Part shown: one piece after another, positions 56,997-64,000 of the stretch | Layout: the number at the start of each line of letters is the position of its first letter | How positions within the stretch are numbered: position 1 is the first letter of the stretch | From: Alligator mississippiensis | Taxonomy: Eukaryota; Chordata; Crocodylia; Alligatoridae | NCBI RefSeq assembly: GCF_030867095.1 | Contig: NC_081829.1 | Coordinates: 45,815,036 to 45,879,035 of the forward strand | DNA length: 64,000 nt | Direction: 5' to 3' | Notes under the pieces: generated by a model | Seen by the model: only the letters and a program-made list of their open reading frames with translations | Told to the model about the DNA's origin: nothing | Databases searched by the model: none | Program-made: the position numbers and the translations under genes

Positions 56997-58205
56997 CATA
57001 GAATCATAGAAGTAGGGTCGGAAGGGACCTTGTAGAACTTCAAGTCCGACCCCCTGTCTGGGCAGGAGGAAAACTGGGCTCAAATGACCCCAGCCAGGTA
57101 GGCATCAAGCCGCTTCTTAAAGACCCCCAGAGTAGGAGCCAGCGCCACTTCCCTTGGAAGTTGGTTCCAGATCCTAGCCGCCCTAACTGTGAAGTAGTTC
57201 CTACGGATGTCTAATCTAAACCTACTCTCCAACAACTTGTGGCCATTATTCCTTGTTATTCCGAGGGGCGCTAGGGGAAACAAGGTCTCCCCCAAACCCT
57301 TCTGGTCCCCCTAGTGAGTTTATAGATGGTCACAAAGTCCCCCCCTCAGCCTTCTCTTGTGATGGCTGAACAGGTTCAGGTCCCATAGCCTCTTATTGTA
57401 GGGTCTGCCCTACTGTCCCCGGATCATGCGGGTGGCCCTCCTCTGGACCCTGTCAATGTTGTCCACATCCCTCTTGAAGTGGGGTGCCCAGAACTGGACA
57501 CAGTACTCCAGCTGTGGCCTGACCAGTGTCGCTTAGAGAGGGAGGATCACCTCCTTGGCCCTACTTGAGATGCACCTGTGGATGCACGATAGGGTCTGGT
57601 TAGCCCTGTCGACCGTGACCTCACATTGTCAGCCCATGTTCATCTTGGAGTCAATAATGACTCCAAGATCCCCTTCTGCCTCTGTTCCCTCAAGAAGGGA
57701 GTTTCCCATCTTATAAGTGTGCTGCTGGTTACCACTGCCCAAGTGCAGCACCCTGCACTTGTCCATATTGAAACGCATCCTGTTTCTGTTAGCCCACCCT
57801 TGCAACCTATCCAGGGCTTTCTGCAGTTTTTCCCTCCCTGCTAGCGTGCCCACCTCACCCCAAATTTTAGTATCATCAGCAAATTTGAACAGGTTGCTTT
57901 TTACCCCATCGTCCAAATCGCTGATAAAGAAATTGAACAGTGCGGGCCCAAGGACTGAGCCCTGGGGGACTCCGCTGCCCACTTCCCTCCACGTCAAATA
58001 TGACCCATCCACCACCACCCTCTGAGTATGACCCTTCAGCCAATTGGCAATTCATCTGACTGTGTAGGCATCGATGCCACAGTCGCCTAGTTTTTTAATG
58101 AGGATGGGGTGGGAGACAGTGTCAAAGGCCTTGCTGAAGTCCAGAAAGACAACATCCATGGCGACACCTGCATCCAATGTTTTTGTGACCTGACCAATGC
58201 TTTTG
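56997..58205 (-). mobile_element. CR1 LINE of a second subfamily, nested in the larger CR1
   Basis: Own 3' end (gtcatagaatcatag) at 56997, 3' UTR, then RT fragments 57295-57080 and 58018-57629 (GSVLGPALFNFFISDLDD, FADDTKIWGEV with the active site intact). 5'-truncated at about 58200. The outer CR1 resumes right after it. A duplication of about 20 bp (ccaatg.ttttgtgacctga) lies at this junction (about 58172-58213). Confidence 0.88.
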
Positions 58206-60419
58206 TGACCTGAGTCCCTCTCATCCGTGGTGCTAATTAGCGTAGCACTGCCAAGCGTATAGACATGATGCAGGGTTTTCCTCCCAAAGTGGAGAACCTT
58301 GCATTTTTCAGTGTTAAATACCATCAGGTTCTCATTTGCCCATTTTCTGAACCTTTCAAGGTCAGCCTGGATTACCCCCCTGTCCTCAGGTATGGATGCT
58401 TTACCCCAAAGTTTGATATCATTGGTGAACTTGGTCAGTCCACTTCTGACTCCAATGTCCACATCATTAATGAAGAGTTTGAACAAAATAGGTCCAAGAA
58501 CAGAACATTGAAGGTCCACACTGGTCACAGGGTACCATAACGATTGACTTCCATCAACTGCCACCCTCTGGGTCTGACCACAGACCCAATTGCCCAGCCA
58601 GTGGATCATGGTGAACCCAAGGCTGCAGTTGGCCAGTTTTGCCAAAATGTGATCATGGTATACCAGATCGAAGGCTTTTTTAAAGTCAAGATATATGACA
58701 TCAATCTCTTCCCCCTTGTCCAGGTGATAGGTCACCTGGTCATAAAAGGAAATGAGATTGATCAAGCATGACCTACCTGCCACAAACCTGTGCTGACTAC
58801 CCTCAGGGTGTTGCCATCGGCCAGTCCATTAAGAATGGCCTCTTCAATGATTTTTTCTAAGACCTTCCCTGGGATGGAGGTCAGGCTGATGGGCCTGTAG
58901 TTTGCTGGATCCACTTTCCTCCCTTTCTTGAAGATAGGCACCACATTGGCCTTCTTCCAATCATCGGGCACTTCACTAAAGCACCAGGAGCTCCTGAAGA
59001 TCCATGCTAGGAGTTAAGCTATGATGCAGGCCAGCTCCTTGAGTACTCTGGGGTGTAAATTTTCAGGGCCGGCTCACTTGAAGGTGTCCAGCCTCTGAAG
59101 GTGTTTCTTCATGAGGTCAGCATTGATGGAGGGCAAGGAACCACCCTCACTTAGGCATCCCTCTCCTGTAATGGGCAGGAGCATCCCATGGGACTTGTGA
59201 AAGACTAATGCAAAGTACCCATTTAGTAAGCTGGCTTTTTCCTGGGCGTCGGCCATCAGTTCTCCATTCCGGTTTAGCAGGGGTCCAATGTTACCCTTGC
59301 CTTTCCTCCTGCTTCCCACATACATAAAAAAATACTTTTTATTGTCCTTGATACTTGTAGCCAGTTGTCGTTCCATCGCAATCTTGGCTTTCCTGGTTTG
59401 CTCCCTGCAGGTCTGGACCAGTTCAGTATATTCCTCCTTGGAGGTGGATGCCGTCCTCCATCCTTTGTCAGTCTGTCATTTTAGATGCAGGAGAACTGCT
59501 AGTTCCTTGTTGAGCCAAGGGGGCTGCTGTGCCCTCTTTCTGCCTTTTGTCCGAGATGGAATAGCCTTAGCTTGTGCATCTAGGATCACTCCCTTGAGAA
59601 GCAACCACTCTTTCTGGACTCCCCTCCCCTTGAGGTCCTGGTCCCTTAGGGCCTCACCGACAAGTCTCTGAGCTTGTCAAAGTCAGCCCTCCTGAAGTCA
59701 AGGATCTCTGTACTGCTATCTGACTTGACAGCTTGTCAGTGGATGGTGAAGGTGATCAGCTTGTGGTTGCTGTCACCCAGCTTCCTTTCAATCATTAGGT
59801 CACTGATTATGTCGTCCCCAGTTGCCAGTACCAGGTCGAGCAGTGCTTTGCCTCTTGTTGGCTTGTAAACTTCTTGAGTCAGAGAGAGCTCATCCATGCA
59901 TGTGAGGAAGCTTTATGACCATTTGGATTTGGCTGAGCACTCTTCCCACAAGATGTCCGGGTACTTGAAGTCCCCCGTGACAACCATGGACCAGGATAGT
60001 GCAGCCTCAGCCAATTCCCTGGCAAACTCCTGGTCAATCTCTTCATTCTGGGAGGGAGGTCTGTGGTATACACCCACCATTGTATCCCCTGTGTCATGTT
60101 CCCCATGGATTTTAACCCAGAGAGTCTCTAGTCATCCACCCTGGGTGTAGATGTCAGCTTGTAGGGATGCATAGCTCTCCTTGACATAGAGAACTACACC
60201 TCCACCCCTTTTGTCCATTTGATCCCTCCTGTACAGGGTATAGCCATCTATACCCATGGTCCAGTCATGGGTGGAGTCCCACCAGGTCTCCGTTATACCT
60301 ATGACATCATAATTGTTTGTGTTGAGCAGGAGGACAAGTTCCTCCTGTTTATTCCCCAAGCCCCTGGCATTGGTGTACAGGCATGCACGTGTCCCCTTGG
60401 GGGCCCTTGCCTTGCCCAC
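58052..60419 (-). pseudogene. CR1 ORF2 remnant of the outer element
   Basis: Fragments: 60419-60132 (GLGNKQEELVLLLN, GGGVVLYVKESYA; endonuclease start), 60106-59879, 59376-59074, 58971-58762 (DDWKKANVVPIFKKGRK) and 58783-58052. The last frame reads RT blocks IDVIYLDFKKAFD and then KFTNDIKLWG where the active-site A/YxDD should be, so the acidic pair is damaged. This same frame runs on into the nested CR1, producing an artificial fused reading frame. Confidence 0.85.
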
Positions 60420-60527
60420 AGCTCACTCTAGGGCTGGGTAGGCTCCCTTAAGTGCCTTGGCCTGCTGGCTTTGCAAGGATTGCTCAGCAGGCCAGCAGTG
60501 GCGGTAGTCCCCCCGACCCCAGCGGGG

Positions 60528-61443
60528 TTAGTTTAAAGCCCGGTGGAGCAGGTCAGCCAGTCTGGCTGAGAAGAGCCTCCTTCCCAGTGGAGAGAGGTGG
60601 AGGCTGTCCCTTCCCAGCAGTTCACTGCCTCTCTCACCAAAGAGCAGACTGTGGTCATGGAAGCCAAAGCCTTCCCGATGACACCAGTGCCACAGTCTTT
60701 GGTTCGCTACCTTGATCCTCCTCTCCCTCCTCAGACCATAGCCCAAAACTGGAAGGATCGAGAAAAACACCACCTGTGCCCCCAACCCCTTAAGCCCCGC
60801 TTCCAAATCCCTGTAGCATTTCATGACCCAGCTGGGAGGGTTCTGAGCCGTGTCATTGGTGCCCACATGGATAAGTAGCATAGGGTAGTGGTCAATGGGC
60901 TGGAGGAGTTTAGGGATCTTATCCACAATGTCCCAGATATAGGGTCCCAGAAAGCAGCAGACTTCCCGGGCCAAGGGGTTGGGGTGGCAGGTTGCCCCTT
61001 CTGTCCCCCTCAGGATGGAATATCCTATAACAAACACTTTGTGTTTTGTCTTGGGGAGAGTGTGGACAGTAGCTACAGTTGAGCCTGTGTTGCCTGTGGG
61101 AGCTGGCAACTTAGCAGGCTCTGCTGGGACTGCAAGAGGTTCATACCTGTTGCAAAGCTCCAGCGGGGAAGGGGCCTTGGTGCAGCGGGCCTTGGGGGCC
61201 CTTGACCACCTTGGTCCTTCCCCATGGCTTAACAGAATGGGAGGTCCCCAAGTCCTCCCTTGTCCTGAAGGGAGACCGTGCTCTACCCTCCATCTCCTGG
61301 GGTAGAAGGGCCTGGCAGTAGTGGTTGATCTCCTGCTCACAGTCCCTGATGGCATGCAGTCTCTGGGCTGTGTCCCGGAGCTCCTCCAGCTGGCATGCCA
61401 GAGACCCCAAAAGGGAACAGACCTCACAAGGGAAGGTGGCCAT
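60528..61443 (-). CDS. CR1 ORF1: coiled-coil N-terminus plus SGNH esterase domain, mostly open
   Basis: A 299-codon frame runs from 61427 to 60528. The esterase blocks are VIGYSILRGTEG (GDS changed to GYS, nucleophile Ser kept), LLIHVGTND and DSLHLSPLGRR with catalytic Asp and His, ending LADLLHRALN. The natural N-terminus is more likely ATG 61443-61441 in the overlapping frame (MATFPCEVCSLLGS, then a helical LEELRDTAQRL stretch), so one frameshift probably lies in the overlap 61141-61427. This is the best preserved LINE protein in the window. Confidence 0.75.
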
Positions 61444-61500
61444 GCTCCCAGGCCTCAGAGCCTGGAAAAGTGACAGGTAGCCCCTGCATCTGAGAGCCAG

Positions 61501-62021
61501 CTCGGCTCATACGAGGATAGAGAGCTAGAGCAGAGCAATATAATACAGTTTTGAAAACTAAAAGGCAAGAACACTGAGGTTGGAAGTGGACAGGAAGCCA
61601 AAGAAAGTGTAGATGGTTGTTGGGGAAGTTTATGGCCATGTTTTAAGGGTTTCATATTGTGGACACACTGAAGCTTAGAATATAAGACATTAGATCACAC
61701 AAGAAAATTGCAACAGAGAAGAGTATGTATTTAAGAAGAGTCAGTATCAAGCTAAGATCAAAGTTTGGCAATCTAGTTTAGTTGGTGACTGACAAGACAA
61801 TGGAGAAGTGGAAGAAAAGAGCCAAAGCAAAGAAGGACAACCGTTTCCAAAACCTTGTTGGGAAAAATGAAATAGAAAACAGGAAAGTTGGTTTTTCAGA
61901 ATGGGTTTGGACAGTAATACAATAAAGAAGATTTACTAAAGATGAAGCAGGGGAGAAGAGTAATTCTATAAGAACTAGTGGTAGCAGTGGATCAAAATTA
62001 TGGAAGTTAATGCACTCAGCA
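61501..62021. other. Non-coding gap
   Basis: AT-rich, purine-biased DNA with short frames only. Nothing recognised. Confidence 0.45.
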
Positions 62022-62500
62022 TATCAGCAGCTACCAGAGCCTTGGCCGGCTGCAGCTGGGAGGCTGTAAACATCTGCTCTGGGCTCCAGCATTAACTCCA
62101 TACTGGCAGGTGCACACATGCCCCTGAGCACACAGTGGGGGAGCGGCCTGAGGCAGCGCAACCCTGGCTTCTCTACTGCTGCTGGCACAGAGCTGATGAC
62201 TGGGGCTCTGGAGCCCAGTGCAGCTGTTCGTAGCCAGCCTGGGGTCTGGGTCAGCTGCAACTGGGAAGCTGCAAACAGCTGCGCTGGGCTCTACAGCCCT
62301 GGCATCAGCTTCATGCTAGTGGTGACTGCACGTGCACCTCAGAGCGAACAGTGGGTGGGCTGTGCTGCCTCAAGCCCTATCTCCACCATCCACTCCAAGG
62401 TGTATGTGCACCCGCCAGTATGGAGATGATGCCAGAGCCCGGAGCAGCTGTTTGCAGCCTCCCGGTTGCAGCCGGCCCAGGCTCTGGTAGCTGCTGCCAG
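62022..62500. repeat. GC-rich repeat cluster: two direct copies and one inverted copy
   Basis: A unit containing cagctaccagagcc..ggccggctgca and ggaggctg.aaaca.ctg begins at about 62025. A second direct copy starts at about 62240, and a third, inverted copy ends at about 62495. The outer copies form an imperfect long inverted repeat with arms of roughly 140 bp. The frames crossing it are compositional. Confidence 0.7.
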
Positions 62501-62799
62501 CCACAGAGCCCAGGCTGCTTGCAGCAGGGCTTGCACCTGAGCCCACCTGATTCAAACCCACTCTGAGCCCAGCCCCAGCCCAGCCCCCACCAGGATAAGG
62601 CTGGCACTGCCCCTTGCCAGGAACACTGCACCTTTTAAGGGCTTAGTTGTGCAGGGTGGGTGGGTGGTTGGGCTGATGGGCAGGCTCTGGGCCAGGGCCT
62701 CAGCCAGCTGTGCTGCAGCCTTGGGGCTGGCTCCCCAGGGAAGCACAGGGGATCTGGCGGAAGCAGGGCATTGTTGGTTCAGACTTTGTCAAGTGGCCC

Positions 62800-63060
62800 A
62801 GGAGTCCAGTTCTGTGTGCCTGTGCATCTGGTTCTGTGTGTTTGTCTGCCTCTGTCTTCTTCTGTGTGTCTGTGTGTGCACACATGTGTCTGGTTCTGGA
62901 TGTCTGTGTGCGTGTGTCTGTTCTGGGTGTGTTCTGGTTCTCGGTGTTTGTGCACGTGGTTCTTTATGTGCATGTGTGTGTGTCTGGTTCTCTCTCTGCT
63001 CTCCTTTCTCTCTCTCTCTCTCTGCTCTTTCTTATTTGTCTCTTTTTTCTCTCTCTCTCA
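62800..63060. repeat. GT/CT-rich simple sequence
   Basis: Degenerate (tgtg)/(tctg)n passes into (ct)n and then tctctct runs. The long frames in this stretch come from the dinucleotide bias. Confidence 0.92.
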
Positions 63061-63247
63061 TTGCAACATGCTCAACAAAAAAGGAATACACACCAACAAA
63101 GACAACATTTATGATTATTAAATATATTAATATGCAGTGCGTCCTGCTATGTATCCCCCACCACCACCATTTTTTTTTTCTGGCATGCTGGCACTCTGGC
63201 ATCTTCCAAGGTAGACATCGTGTTTTTTTGGCACTCCGGCCAAAATA

Positions 63248-63262
63248 GGTTGCTGACCCCTG
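63248..63262. mobile_element. hAT-type DNA transposon terminus
   Basis: ggttgctgacccctg is the reverse complement of the CAGGGGTCAGCAACC end typical of many vertebrate hAT elements. The matching other end was not found to the left. The sequence from about 62560 to 63262, possibly including the repeat cluster, may belong to this element. Confidence 0.5.
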
Positions 63263-64000
63263 AGCTAGCTTGTGACATTTATATATCCCTTCCCATTTCC
63301 CGATGTAGCGCATGTGGCTTTAGCATTTTAATTGTAGCTATCATAGTGCTTCAGCAAGCAAGGGGTGGAGTGTGACAGCTGAAAAGTGTGCCTGTGTGAT
63401 AAAGGTACTTGCTGAAGGTTCTATGAAGATTATATCAAGTGTTTTTTTTCTGTATTTGTTTTGATATTAAGCTTTATGTTGTTGCTAAAGCCTAATTAAA
63501 GTTTAAGATATAGTGAGGCCTTGTATAAAGTAAGGCCTAGTAAATTTAGCAAAGCCTTGAAGTAGTAAGTCCTTGTGGTGCAGTTAAAATTACCTTATCA
63601 AAGGAATGCAAGGCTTGTACTGATATTGGTCAGTCTAAGGATAGTTGAAGTAAAAGGAATCTAAGTGGTCGTTCGTTATCAGAACCATTCAGAAGCTATA
63701 AATTAGCTGGAATATCTAAAAACCATTCAGAAGAAAGATACAGCTCTGTGAAAAGGATTAGTTAGCTGTTGCTTGGATCAGTGGGCCCGTGGACCTTGAG
63801 GAGCCCAAGGACTGCATTCCAGGGTCCTTCATGGTACCCTTCGGACAGCGTTGTTCGGGGACACCTGACTTCTCTGAACTTTGTGGAAAGAGAAGCTTGC
63901 TGTGTATCAGGCATCAGAGGGGACTGCCGATAAGTTGCCGAGGCGAATTGCTTTTGTCTGTCATTGTTTGTTTTGTTACTATGCATAGTTGTGTTTTTGT
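63263..64000. other. Right flank without recognised gene
   Basis: AT-rich unique-looking DNA. A 74-codon - strand frame at 63986-63762 has no known domain. Short repeats of agtaaggcctagtaa type occur near 63510-63570. Nothing further identified. Confidence 0.45.

Larger units (their letters stand above)
56310..61500 (-). mobile_element. CR1 LINE, nearly full length, with a second CR1 nested inside
   Basis: The 3' end (cttcatagatttcatagac) is at about 56310. RT C-terminal part 56994-56770 ([13 protein letters not shown]). After the nested copy (56997-58205) RT continues at 58216-58971, then linker and endonuclease to 60419, then ORF1 60528-61443. ORF2 is heavily broken; ORF1 is largely open. 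Without the nested copy the length is about 4.0 kb. Confidence 0.9.

Noticed and set aside
62649..63248. 199-codon frame rich in Cys, Val and Leu
   Set aside because: It follows GT/CT simple sequence; composition alone explains it.

Overview
The window is vertebrate genomic DNA made almost entirely of old, nested mobile elements. No host protein-coding gene, tRNA or rRNA was recognised. Six CR1 LINE 3' ends, a Tx1-like LINE, a class I-type endogenous retrovirus (ERV), solo LTRs, DNA-transposon derivatives and satellites point to a non-avian sauropsid. The long CR1 copies carry an ORF1 esterase domain, and this repeat mix best fits a crocodilian; a turtle is the main alternative. The species call is inference.

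Region 1 (about 0.8-15.9 kb) holds the most notable object: a fossil Polinton/Maverick (adintovirus-like) element. On the + strand are a protein-primed family B DNA polymerase in three pieces, a packaging ATPase with one internal stop, an intact small basic protein with a hydrophobic tail, and a second conserved element gene that is broken. Convergent on the - strand are a retroviral-type integrase with a chromodomain (split by a CR1), a penton-like minor capsid protein, an intact basic pX-like protein, the major capsid protein and an adenovirus-type cysteine protease. Together these cover replication, integration, packaging, capsid building and maturation. At the integrase end lies a small, possibly spliced accessory gene with a Cys cluster and about five decapeptide repeats, whose family I do not recognise. 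Terminal inverted repeats were not found. The element is broken by an insertion of about 0.83 kb and one of about 3.97 kb (rich in satellites) inside the polymerase gene, and by the CR1 in the integrase gene.

Region 2 (15.9-32.8 kb) is mostly non-coding. It has several foldback inverted repeats (16.1, 17.1, 30.1 and 31.9 kb), a satellite of about 150 bp (21.7-22.7 kb) and a CR1 copy interrupted by a probable solo LTR (23.5-26.4 kb).

Region 3 (32.8-42.5 kb) is a degraded Tx1-like LINE followed by a nearly full-length CR1 that carries a clean solo LTR with matching terminal inverted repeats and a 5-bp target duplication.

Region 4 (42.5-52 kb) is an ERV lacking its 5' part: pol with a changed RT active site, env, a polypurine tract and a 3' LTR with TATA and AATAAA. 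A CR1 flanked by 40-bp direct repeats sits in pol, and a Tigger-like element flanked by TA sits in env.

Region 5 (52-64 kb) has an empty stretch, a nearly full-length CR1 with a second CR1 nested inside it and a long open ORF1, a GC-rich inverted repeat cluster, GT/CT-rich simple sequence and one hAT-type terminus.
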